From contig OU015568.1 of assembly GCA_907165135.1 (NCBI GenBank), positions 8,688,501 through 8,752,500 on the forward strand: a DNA stretch of 64,000 nucleotides, given 5' to 3'. The translations under genes were made by a program, and so were the position numbers. The stretch is from Oikopleura dioica (Eukaryota; Chordata; Appendicularia; Copelata; Oikopleuridae). This document shows, piece after piece, positions 1-10,700 of this stretch. Under the pieces are notes generated by a model, which did no database searches, was not told where the DNA came from, and saw only the letters and a list, made by a program, of their open reading frames with translations. Numbering within the stretch: position 1 is the stretch's first letter; every line of letters begins with the position of its first letter.

Positions 1-2488
1 ATGCCAACTTACAAAACACAGATCCAAATTTCCAACCCCTCCGATCAACAGATCTCCTTAGACTTGGCCAAGTCAGAAGCTTCATCATGGATTGAGGTTG
101 ATTTCAAACCGATCGTTTTGGAGCCAAAGAAGTCAACGAACGTTTTTGTGTCTTTTAAGCCAAAAGCTGCCCAAGAGTTTTCCGAAGAAATCGTTTTCAT
201 CGTCAATGGAGCTTCAGAATTCAAATTACCGGTGACTGGTACTGGTGTGAATCTTTCTATCGGATTGAAAACGAAGCTCAAAGACAGCGAACTCAAACTT
301 GGAGCGCGTCAGCTTGGTGCGATTGCTAGAAAGAAATTAACAATAGTGAATAGATCCGTTGTTCCTGTCGACTTTCATCTGCAGATGAATTCAAAAGAAG
401 AAGTTCTTCAAGACTCGAGAACATTCTACCTTACTGGGTTCATTCCAGGAGAGGCGATTCATCTGGAACCTCGAAAAACAAGAGAGATAGAGGTGGTATT
501 CGCACCAAAAACCCGCATCCAGCAGTTCAAGACTGATATAATCCTCGAAGCTTACGGTCAACTGAAGAAGCTTGTCACTGTCTCCGGAAGCTGCGTTGCG
601 CGTTCGATGGAGCTTGACTTGGACGCGATTCCCTTCGGTCCGATTATTCAAGGATCGACAAGTGAAAAACGAGTCATGATTAAAAATACGGGCGATATTG
701 GTGCAAGCTTCAAGTGGGACACTGCAGCTCTGGGCAAATATTTCACCATCAGTCCTGCTAAAGGATATCTTTCTCCAGGAACTCAACAGCCTCTGGTCGT
801 TGTTTTTGCACCCAAGAATGTCAGTAGAGATGTTCGCGCAGAACGAGTCAGATGCGAAATCGAAGGTCTTTCACAGCCGCTACAGTTGACTCTTACAGGC
901 AGTTCTCTTCCACCAACACTGACAAAAGATGCTCCAATTATTTTCAACGCTACAGTGCGTACAAGCGATACGAAATCAATCACTCTTAAAAACCCAACGA
1001 ATCAACGCTGGTCAGTGCGAGTTCAACTTCGCGGTGCTTACGCTCACTTCTGGCAGCCTGAAAGCGATCTGCTTATCATCGAGCCTCAGCTGCAGCGATC
1101 GATGAATTTTACCTACACTCCGATGGAAATGACAAGTTCAAGTCACAAGCACGAGGCGAATCTGTTCTTTCAACTTCCAGATGGCCAAGGGCAAGCGTAC
1201 GTTTTTCAGGGAATTTCCGAGCCTCCGAAACTTATTAATCTTCCACAGCGGGATATTCCGGCAAAATGCGCTTACGAAGAAAAGATCAGGGTCGAAAACT
1301 GGCTGAAGAAAACACAACGCTTGGCTGTTGAAATCGAGCCCATCAAGCCAGAGAAATTCGATGCGAGCCTTGTTGTTGATGGCAAAAATCACATTGACCT
1401 TGGATCGCTAGAAACACGAGCTTATACTCTCAGAGTCAGTTCTTTCAAAGAAGGCCTGGTCTCTGCGAAGGTCACCTTTAGGAATCCGTCCACTGGAGAG
1501 TTTATCGCGTATCAGGTCAACTTCAAATTCACTCAGCCAAAGCCGCAGTCTGAAACGATTAAGCTTTCATCCCAAGTGCGCCAGCTTGTTTCCCACACAG
1601 TTTCAATACCCAATCCTCTTCCGAAAGAGGTCGTGTTTACTTGGGATAGCAAATTAGCGGATATCATCGTTCCACCGACTTTCCACGTGCCTCCACTTTC
1701 CACCGGCTCCTGCACTTTTGACTATCAACCGTTGAAAACAGGCCAAACAGAAGGAACAATCACCTGTTTTACACCGGAACTAGGTGCGTTCCACTTCCCA
1801 CTCTTGCTCACCGCGAAACTCGCTGATCCAGAACCAGTCGTTTCCTTCTCTGCGCCGCTTGGAAGCTCACAGACCAAGACGATCCGCATCCGATCCTACA
1901 CACGGCAGAAGACCGACTTCATCATCAAATGCTCCTCTCCTCAGTTTATGCATGAAAAGTCTGTGTCCGCGCCGCAATCGCCACCAAACGGGACCGAGAT
2001 CACCTTCGAAGTGACCTTTGAACCGACTCAAATAGGTCGCCAAAATTGTTACATAACGTTGAATTCGAACGCAGGAGGCGAGTACGAAATCCCGCTGGTG
2101 TCGGAATGCACGGTGCCCCAACCCCTCGGGCCGTTTTCCCTCAGGGCAAAGACGCAAATTCCCATTTCCTTTAAAAATGTCTTTGCGGAAAGTGTTGAAT
2201 TCCACTTTGCCACTGCTAATGGATTGTTTACCGTGAACAAGAAGAAAGAAACGATCAAGTCGAAAAAGGTGAGTCTTCCTTGATTTCTGGAGCCGCGCCA
2301 GGGCTCTCATTAACATCCTTTCAATGCGCTTACTGTAATTATCTCTATTCTAGTCGTTTTCACTACTGGTTGGATTCGAGGGAAGTCCAACTGATGAAAT
2401 CGTAACTTCAAAATTGATCATTACGAGGAAAGACATGCCCGGAATCGCCTGGGAAATGTATCTAAGAGGATCAAATGAGAAAATCTAA
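1..2488 (+). CDS. HYDIN-like axonemal protein, C-terminal part (5' end outside the window)
   Basis: Two exons, 1-2268 and 2354-2488, joined in phase 0 across an 85-bp GT-AG intron; stop at 2486-2488. The open frame runs to the window edge, so the ATG at position 1 is probably internal. The product is a chain of about 100-residue all-beta modules of the ASH/MSP type. Each has a proline-rich start, an F-x-P turn (VSFKP, VVFAP, VTFEP) and a closing G-T-G or similar. The last module has GPFSLRA, PISFKNVF and a final YLRGS, a pattern I associate with the end of HYDIN. HYDIN is a large central-pair protein of motile cilia. CFAP47 and other ASH-repeat ciliary proteins are alternatives. The family call is from recognition, not alignment. 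No frameshift is seen. Confidence 0.65.
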
Positions 2489-2584
2489 AGAAGGATCAAT
2501 CTTCTTTGTCTGATGTTTCTGTAAATACTGTAACTGCTCCTGTACTATCTGTAACATGAAAAAATATTTATTTTTAAAAGCGTT

Positions 2585-2590
2585 AATAAA
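2585..2590 (+). terminator. Poly(A) signal AATAAA after the HYDIN-like gene
   Basis: A perfect AATAAA lies about 97 bp downstream of the stop codon in an A/T-rich stretch. It is the first match after the gene. Confidence 0.5.
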
Positions 2591-2681
2591 CCTATTTTCA
2601 TATGACAAATCATTGATGAACATCTCCATCGTCGATCAGCCGACCTGTTTTCGTGATGATTTTTACGAGTGCCCATTCAGG

Positions 2682-3220
2682 TTAACCGCATGGGACAGAT
2701 CGGGGGATAAAGGCGCTCGGACAGAAGGTGTATTCCACTGCACTTAAGAAAACTACTGATTGGATAAACTTGAAAATTATACCCAATACTAATTTCGGGG
2801 TGTAGATTTCAAATCTGCTTTCAAAATTTTCATATCTCTTTTCCTTATTGCAGAAAAAATCCCATTTTTATATGGGTGAATTCAAAAAATATCTCTTACT
2901 TAGATTTCTCGACAAGGTAAAGTCAATATTTGAAATCAGTAGTCTCGAAAACATATAAAAGCCCTTTTAGTACAAGAAATTCTTGATATTGGTTCGGTTT
3001 CAATGTGCAAACACTCAGCGGGAGGGCAATTAGGCCGCATATAATCCGGTGCAGAGGGCGGTCGGTATCCGATAATTCCTTGAAACTTGGCAGACATGCT
3101 CCAATAAAGTGAAGGAACAACCATTTTAATTTTCATCTAATTTGGACAATTCGTTCGGAAGTTATTTAGCTGAAAAGTCCTTAAGTGCAGTGGAATACAC
3201 CTTCTGTCCCATGCGGTTAA
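2682..3220. mobile_element. TTAA-flanked inverted-repeat element (MITE, piggyBac-like target site)
   Basis: TTAACCGCATGGGACAGA begins at 2682 and its reverse complement ends at 3220. The full arms match over about 40 bp and run from the TTAA to CACTTAAG. The left arm carries an extra 26 bp (2694-2719) bounded by a repeated GACAGA. TTAA at both outer ends is the target duplication expected of piggyBac-type elements. The roughly 430-bp interior has no convincing coding frame, so it would be non-autonomous. Confidence 0.65.
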
Positions 3221-3221
3221 G

Positions 3222-4249
3222 AATTAACCCACTAACTCCATCGTGATGGAATCTGGCGCCCTGCGCCACGTGCTGAGTGGATCGATCCCTCTTCAAGCCG
3301 CTCCTGCTAACGGTTCAGAAAAAACGCGTCAGATCTAAAAAAAGAAGATCGAAAAAATAAGAAATTTTTAAAAAACCCAACTTTTCAAAAAAGAGGTAAG
3401 AAATGGCATTTGTAAAAAAATCAATTGAAATTCTCTGATTTGTCAGATTTTATTTTGGCACGCGGAAAATAAGACAAAAAAGCGAAAGTTTTTCGAGAAC
3501 AAAGAGAGAATTTTTTAGTAAATGCTGTTGAGGTTCGTAAATTTCTAGATATTCTGGGGACTTCATACATTTCAAATTCAAGGGCGCTAGAATATTTCTT
3601 CAATAGCGAAGGTGTTTTATGTTGAGAGAAAAGATCGACTATAAATCGAGTATTTTCTACAAAAAGTGTTGATTCGAAGATCAATTTATTTTCTCAATTG
3701 ACGATGATGGTCTTCTTATCGACCCTTTTTGTAAGAATTTTACTCTAAAATTTGCGTTTTAGAAAAATTCCAAGCTCGTGACTCGTAGCAAAATCTGTCG
3801 GTAAACTGTCAACCGTTCTAAAAAGTCTTGATTTCGCGCCGAAAGCCTTTCTTTCTATTCGAAAATGACGATTTGGCGGGCTTTCTAGCGACGAAATAAG
3901 GCGCATTTTTGTGGCGCGCGCGCACTTTCTGCTTTTTTTTAATTTCAATTTTTCCTTTTTTTCAAACTCTCTTTTCTCAACTCGAACAATTCTTATCTCA
4001 GAATTCAAATTTGGATCCTAGAGAGCCCAACAGTCTGATCTTCAAAATTTTGAGCCAGAGATATTGATACAATATCCGAGTTACTGTACCTAGGCAAATA
4101 AGAGAGAATGATCAATATTTACTGTATAAACTCAAGTTCGGATTTTTTCCTTTTGAGTTAATTTATTAAAAGCATTGAACTTGCATTTTGTCAGCTGAAA
4201 ATCTAACTGTAAATCTAAATACTGTCCTTTTAGAAGCACTTTACGGAGC
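3222..4249. other. Intergenic stretch, no gene seen
   Basis: A/T-rich DNA. Open frames here are short and of low complexity on both strands. The last 100 bp before the kinase ATG contain a TTTTAG (4228-4233) that could serve as a splice or trans-splice acceptor for the downstream gene. Confidence 0.5.
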
Positions 4250-6744
4250 ATGGAACCTCTTATCAAGCGAGCCCGAAAGAACCCTGTTAGAATCAGCATT
4301 GAAGGGAACATTGGTAAGTCACAAATACTTGAAATCCACAGTTTACTGTTCTTGAAATGACCGGCTACAAATCTACAGTCAGCTAAAAAATTAAACTCGG
4401 CGGGCGGGCACTTTTCTTCGCCCTGGGCGAATCACAGACGAGTTTTTTATTGAACAGAACTCGCTGTCCGGATTTTTTCTTTATAGAGAAGCTTTTTATA
4501 CAGTCATTTGATAGACAAAATGATGGACAAAAGAAGGTTTAGATTCTATAGAAGGTAGAAATATATAATGAAAAACGGCCTGGAATCTTCTGGCCGTTGA
4601 CGTAATCGATAATTTAAATCCGGGTTAATTTATTTTTCTTCTTTCGTTGAATAAATTCACCGCTTTCAGCCACTGGAAAATCGACCTTCATCAAGATCCT
4701 CGAAGAAGCGGCTGGAACTGAAGACTGGGAAATCACACCGGAACCAGTCTCCACCTGGACCCAGATCGAGGGCAAAAATGTAAGTTCCCACTCGTAAAAT
4801 TTCGCTCCCGAAAACATCATAAATCGTCCGCGGAAAAAAACCGACGAAAAAATGAGTGTTTAATGAGTAAAAAAGACGTTGTCTAAAATTAGTTGAGTAA
4901 ACTGTTAAAACACTCCCGCTTAAAATTTAAATTTTGTAGCCTGTTGAGCTGGAGGTAAAGTCACTCTTTACTCATTTATATACATTTACATTTATAAATT
5001 TGGTTTCATAAAGAGCCCAAATCCAAACTGTTCTCTTCATGAAGCCTAAACGGACGAAGATTTCGTCTCTCTAAAATGTCAAAAATGATCTAAATTCCGT
5101 CTCCTACTCGCCGAATTTCGCTCTCAACTCCTCCTGCTAAAGAGTTTTACGTTAGCCTTATGGAAAATTTTCAAATGAGGATCATTTGTGACATTTAGAG
5201 AACCGGAATCATGCACTTCGGTCCTTTTCAAACCCTGCATGCTTTTATCATTTTCATTTATCCCCATTTTCAACTCAGAATTTCGACTCCTGGATGCTCG
5301 GGCTGGTTCTCGGACTGATTTTTTTCTGAAATTGAGCTGTTCCCGCGGGCCGGCTCGCCGCATCCGCGACCCCCTAAAATTTCCCCCTTTTGTGTCCTTT
5401 TTTCGTGTTTCAATGAATTGACACCTTCTTTTTTGAAGGGAAGCTCATCGGGCGGCAACTTGCTGAAGCTCTTCTACGACGACGCTAAGCGTTGGTCGTA
5501 CACTTTCCAGAGTTTTGCGTTGCTCTCGCGAATGCGCTTGCAGCGGGAGCCCTTTGGGCCAAGGACCGTCGCTCGTTTGTCTGAACGTTCGATCCATTCC
5601 GACCGGTAAGTAGTTAGATTTAGTACTAACAGGGGTTGAATATCGTACAGAAAACACGCCCGAGCATCCCTAAGAACCATCTCCATTTTGAAAAATTCAT
5701 TTATAAAAATTCGCTGTTGTAATTTCTGAAAGTCGCTGTTGTAGTAATTGACCGGTCCATTTTTAGGAGCAAAACGCGAAAAAAGAGATTTTGGGCAAGT
5801 TCTACACTGACCCTAAGCGTTGGGCCTACACTATGGAGAGCTTCACCTTTGTGACGCGCATGCACGCCGAGAAAATGCGCCGTCAGCGGCCATCCTCGGT
5901 CTCGTGCTCGATAAACGAGCGAAGCGTGTATTCAAATCTGTACGTTTTCAACCCCCTTTCAACCTCCCCTCATTTGACAACTTCTTCCATAGCTACATTT
6001 TTGCACGAAACTGCTTCGAAACCGGACTCATGACGGAGACCGAGTGGGCCATTTACAAAGACTGGTCGACTTATCTCCTCGAATCCCTTGGCGATCTCCA
6101 GCTGGATGGATTCATCTACCTTCGTTGTGATCCCAAAGTTTGCGATAAGCGAATGGCAAAACGAGGTCGGCCAGAAGAACAGGGCGTAACCTTGGAGTAC
6201 CTCACCCAGCTGCACGAAAAACACGAAAAGTGGCTTCACAATCGCGAATTCCAGTAAGTTTTCAACCAAGCCAACCAGAGGCCCAAGACAAGATTGAAAA
6301 TGTCTTTCCCTAATGATTTTTCTGAAGAAGTTTTTGGAAAAACAGCATATTTATCCTATATTTTTAGTAACGAAGAGATTATGCACGATATTCCAGTGTT
6401 GGAAATAGACTGCAATATGGAATTTCATGACGACGAAGCAATCAAGACTAAAATGCTCAATCAGGTTCGTCATTAACCCCTATCAGTGCGAATATCGAAA
6501 ATGAAGAAGTCTGATAATTCAAAAATACTTCCAGGTTCGTGATTTCGTCCGCCAGGTGCAAGAAAAACGTCAGGAGAAGCTCAACTCTCTCCAGGAAACC
6601 GATTCCGGAGTGGACTCGTACTCCCGTTCAGACTCTCCTCTTTCGGACGCGCAGTCGCTCAGCCCGCTTCCATTTTCCAAAACAAGCAGCGAGGAAGAAA
6701 TCGCTCCAGTGGCGCAAGTTACGACTGAAATCAAAACTGAATAG
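4250..6744 (+). CDS. dNK: Deoxynucleoside kinase (dCK/dGK/TK2/dNK family) with two alternative third exons
   Basis: This enzyme phosphorylates deoxynucleosides to 5'-monophosphates in the salvage pathway. Exons: 4250-4313, 4670-4779, then either 5439-5605 (3a) or 5767-5939 (3b), 5993-6253, 6368-6464 and 6535-6744; stop 6742-6744. Either choice keeps frame and gives 302 or 304 residues. Visible motifs: P-loop EGNIATGKST split by intron 1; PEPVSTW with the catalytic Glu; RW-x-YT and ERS in the alternative exon; YIFARN; the Arg-rich lid KRGRPEEQG. The protein ends in a Ser/Glu-rich tail of about 60 residues, as in insect dNK. The start is the first ATG in frame with the P-loop. The family is clear. 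Substrate preference is not, because exons 3a and 3b differ at base-recognition positions (see findings). Confidence 0.9.
5439..5605 (+). other. dNK: dNK alternative exon 3a (dCK-like substrate site)
   Basis: 167 nt, entering in phase 0 and leaving with two bases over. It encodes RWSYTFQSFALLSRM and SERSIHSDR. By alignment in my head to human dCK, it keeps the Gln (Q97), Ala (A100), Arg (R104) and Asp (D133) positions that contact the base. Confidence 0.85.
5767..5939 (+). other. dNK: dNK alternative exon 3b (altered substrate site)
   Basis: 173 nt with the same entry and exit phases as exon 3a, and clearly homologous: FY-x-D-x-KRW-x-YT, then R-M, then ERS. It has Glu in place of the Q97-equivalent, Thr in place of A100 and Asn in place of D133. 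Splicing 3a to 3b shifts the frame into a TGA within about 30 codons, so only one can be used per mRNA. Confidence 0.85.
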
Positions 6745-6988
6745 TTCCCCATTTTCTTTCCAATTTCAAACTTTTAAACAACTCTTTGAACTAATTTGCA
6801 TTTATCCTGTTTAACTACGGGCTTCGTGTTCATCGAAATCGAGCTTCTAGTTACGATAACTGTTACTGTATCTACAACTGTTGCAGAGCTAAAGCTCAAA
6901 ACAAATGTTTTTGTGAACAGATGCGCGGAGAAAACGAACTCCGTTGCGGAGAAGCTTCTGTATAGTTACAAACTGCCTTTTCCTTAGA

Positions 6989-6994
6989 AATAAA
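6989..6994 (+). terminator. Poly(A) signal AATAAA after dNK
   Basis: Perfect AATAAA 245 bp after the dNK stop and about 110 bp before the GET1 start. Confidence 0.5.
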
Positions 6995-7102
6995 TTCATT
7001 CGCTAAATGCGACGAAAAGCAACTGATCATTTTCTTGCAAACATGCCTACAGCATACGACTCTAGAATGCATATTTTACAGGGATCATTTCATTCAGACA
7101 AA

Positions 7103-7722
7103 ATGTTGGCATTGGCGGTGATTTTCGTTACAACGATAGATATTCTTCTGACTTTCATTTTCAAACAATTCAAGTCGCCATCCCAGGCGCATAAGGAAAT
7201 CCTTCAAATTGATCAAGAACTCAAGGGATTGTCTGAAACCGAAGACTTCGTCAAATGGGCCAGGTCTAATTTGAACTCTTCTGGGCAATTTTTAAGGTCT
7301 TTTCAGGCTCACACGAAAACGACAGGAATTGGTGAAGCAAAATGCTCAAAGTGAAGCGTCTTTTTCTGCTTCAATTTCTAAAAGTGCGGACAAAGAATCA
7401 ATTTCTAGAGCTAATCATTGTTTTTCTAGCGATTTCAACGATTTCAAAGTTGAGCAAAGTCCTCCTCTTCCTTCTTTTCCGAACAAGCCCGATTGTCACC
7501 CTCGACGCAGAATTGCTCCCAGTCGCGTTTGCCAAGGCGCTTTCCTTTACTGGCTTCAGTTTCATACGATACGGAGATGTTTCTACTTTCATGTTTTACT
7601 TCTGTGCCAAATCGTTTGTTTCCTGCATCAGTTCCTGTCTTCCGAAAGGGAGCGGGGTCGACAAATCGGCAACTGGGATTCCAGATATTTTGACGCATCT
7701 ATCTAACCCAAAACTTGACTAG
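7103..7722 (+). CDS. GET1: GET1/WRB, tail-anchored protein insertion receptor subunit
   Basis: Exons 7103-7263, 7307-7350 and 7385-7722 give 180 residues; human WRB is about 174. Order seen: a first hydrophobic segment (MLALAVIFVTTIDILLTFIF), a charged coiled-coil with FVKWAR followed by LTRKRQELVKQ, a second hydrophobic run (IIVFLAISTI) and a third around FMFYFCAKSFV. That is the WRB/Get1 layout: the coiled coil faces the cytosol and receives TRC40/Get3 with tail-anchored clients at the ER. Intron 1 is 43 bp and intron 2 only 34 bp. A 58-bp alternative (acceptor at 7408) is also in frame. The ATG at 7007 is in frame too; 7103 fits the family length better. The stop lies 74 bp before the WDR19 start. 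Confidence 0.75.
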
Positions 7723-7796
7723 AATTTATCACAAATTTCTGTATATTGAAATAATATTGAAAACTTTTTCGAAATCATTAAATTTATGTTTTAAGA

Positions 7797-10700
7797 ATGT
7801 CTGGGAAACTTCTGTTCGATCTGCGAGGACTGAGTCCTCACGCTGCTGCGTGGCAATCCCGCGGAGGAAGCGTCCTGGCTCTTGCGTCAAAAGACAGCGT
7901 CAAACTCTGGGACCGGTCGGGGCAATTAGTCGCCGAGAATGCGGCAAAGCAAGCTCTTATCGCGTGGGATTCTGACGGGCAGATTCTCTCCATCATTCCG
8001 AGCAAGTCGCAGAGTCTCACCGTCCTGATGATGTCAAACAAGCAATCGAGGGTGATTGAGTTTGATTTGAAAGATCAGCTCGTTTGCCAGGCTTGGAGCA
8101 TGAATACAAATTCGCTGGCTATCGGGACGAGTAAAGGATCGTTGATTCTAGTCGATTTCAAGACCGATAAAAAAGTACCTGTCTTGGGAAAACACGGGAA
8201 AAAGATCTCGCACGCTGTCTGGTCAAAAGATAACCGACTGGCTTTGGCATCAATTGACGGGATGATTTCAGTTAATGACTCAAAAGGAGACCTTATTGTT
8301 TCACAACGACTTCGAGCGGAACCACAAGATCTTCAATTTGGCTCAATGAAGAGCGACCAGCGATCGCATGCTCCAGACACGATTTCAGTCCTTCAAGAAA
8401 AACGCTCCATCTTCCTGTGGCGATACGAAGGGGAGGAGCAATCCGAGCTTTCTTTCCAAGCGAGCTATGGGAAGATCATTTCCTACAGTTGGTATGGCGA
8501 CGGATATCTAGCGATCGCCTTTGATACAGGAAGACTTATCGGCGTTTCTACTCATATTGCTGAAATCGGAACAGAAATCTTCAACATTCAAGATCACTCT
8601 GAATTCTGCAGCTCTATGAAGCTCACGAATGATGGGATCAAGCTTGCAACAGCTGGAGAAGATTCAATTCGAGTCCACTCAGTTGCCAATATGAAAGTGA
8701 CGGATTCGATCATTCCGATTCCTGACGAAACTGCCGGCGGCTTTAGGGCCATCCAATGGTCGGACAATGGCGCGCTCATTGCCGCACTCAGTAATTCCGG
8801 AACGATCTACGTTTTTCTGACGGAATTGACTGTTATGGGACAAAGTAATGGGAATAAACTCGCCTATCTCAGCTCATTGTCGGAAATGACGCTTTTTGAA
8901 CCAAACACGGAATCGAAAAAGATCAAGCTTGGCATGGAGCCCAGCTTTGTCGGTCTTGGCCCTGCAGATCTTTGCTACGGATTCAACAACAAGGCGAAAT
9001 TCCATCAACTGGATGATGGAAGCTTGACGGAGAAAGAATACGTTGGCTCTGTAAAACGCGTTTCGGTTGGAAATGATTACGCTGTTGGATTGCTCAGTGA
9101 TGGTCGCCTTCAGTTGCATTTGATTGTCGATGATGGAATGACGCCTGAAAAATCCGTGAAGATCTTCCCCGATGGAAAGTCTCAAGACGGTAACATCATC
9201 GCAGCTGAAATTCGTGGAGAAATGCTCATCTATGCGACAAGTGGCGGCAAATTGAGATTTTTCTCCTCGATGAATGGACAGAAGTAAACTGCTTGGATGT
9301 CAAAAAGACGATCACCGCGATGTATTGCGATACTTCCGGTGCTAGAACCCTTCTCATTGACGATGTCAACAAGGGTTATGTCTACACAGCTGGAGATGAT
9401 ACTCTCATGGAAGTTGGCGAGCTCCCTGGACGGGTAAATGGCTGCCTTTGGGACGCTGTGGAGACGCATGTCTTTACAGTCTGGGATAATCAAAACCAGC
9501 TGGTGGTGTTTTCCGTGCACGATCTTCACGTCGAGGGACAAAAAGTCGAACAAGTAGCGATCGGACGCAAACCAAAAGGGCAATCGCCGCTATTACTATC
9601 TTCCGGGCTTTTGTTTCTTCAGACAAGCTCCGGAAAACTTAACCGAATCACCCTTCCTTCTCATAAAGGATCCGGGCCAGCTGAGATGAGCGACTTAGAA
9701 AATGCCATTCGACTGCGTAACTGGCCTTCTGCTCAAGAAATATGCGCCGAACTTGACGATCCAAAGGCGTGGAATAAAGCCGCAGAAGGTGCAGTTAGGT
9801 GTATCGAAATAGAGGCAGCGATGCGATTCTATCAAAAGGTCCAACATGCGGGAATGGTTTTGAATCTGATGGAATTAAAAACGAAGAAGATATTTTCTAC
9901 CTACGCGGGGCCTGCTCAGTTTTGTTGAGGAACTTTGACGTCGCGCAGAAAGCTTTCTTGCAATCTAGCGAGCCTATTGCTGCGCTAGAACTTCGAAGAG
10001 ATCTCCAACATTGGGAAGAATCGCTCTCCTTGGCAAATCGACTCGCTCCAGAGAGAATACCAGAAATTGCTCGTGAATACGCTGCGCAGCAAGAATTTGA
10101 AGGAAATTACTCAGGCGCTCTTGGTAATTACGAACGAGCAATTCAAGACGGAGCGAAGACGCTTTCGAAGGAGCAGTTATTCCTGGCGAGCTCTGGAATC
10201 GCTCGATGCTCGTTGAGAATGGGCGATTTGAGGAGAGGTCTTCAACTGGCGAACAATTCTAGCTCAAAGGTCTTGAAGCGAGAATGCGCTGATATCCTAG
10301 GTATATTTGAAATATATTTCAAATTTTAACAATATTTTATCAAGACAAAATGAAACAGTACACTCAAGCTGGCATGCTCTATGTAAAAGGAGAGTTCTGG
10401 GAAAAAGCTGCCGCATCATTTCTAAAGGGCAAGGAATCGAATCGAGTCGCTGAAATTATTGATAAAGTTGACGCTGTCAAGATCCACATGGCTTTTGCAA
10501 AAACTCGAGAGGCCGAAGGCAAGATCGATGAAGCGTTGACTGCGTATGGCCGAGCTGGAGACGAAGACGCTCGAATCCGATTGCTGCTTTCTTCGGGCAG
10601 GACTCTTGAAGCTGAAGAAATTGTGAAGGAAACTGGCTCGCTTGAGGGAGCCGATAGAATAGCTCGATACTACATCAAAAAGGCGATTACGGCAGCGCCA

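Noticed and set aside
3421-4008. Two 87-residue minus-strand ORFs before dNK
   Set aside because: Lys/Phe/Ser-rich translations typical of A/T-rich intergenic DNA, with no supporting signals.
9230-9290. A 41-bp intron (donor at 9238) instead of a frameshift in WDR19
   Set aside because: It would restore the frame but remove a beta-strand (GGKLRFFSS) that the family keeps.
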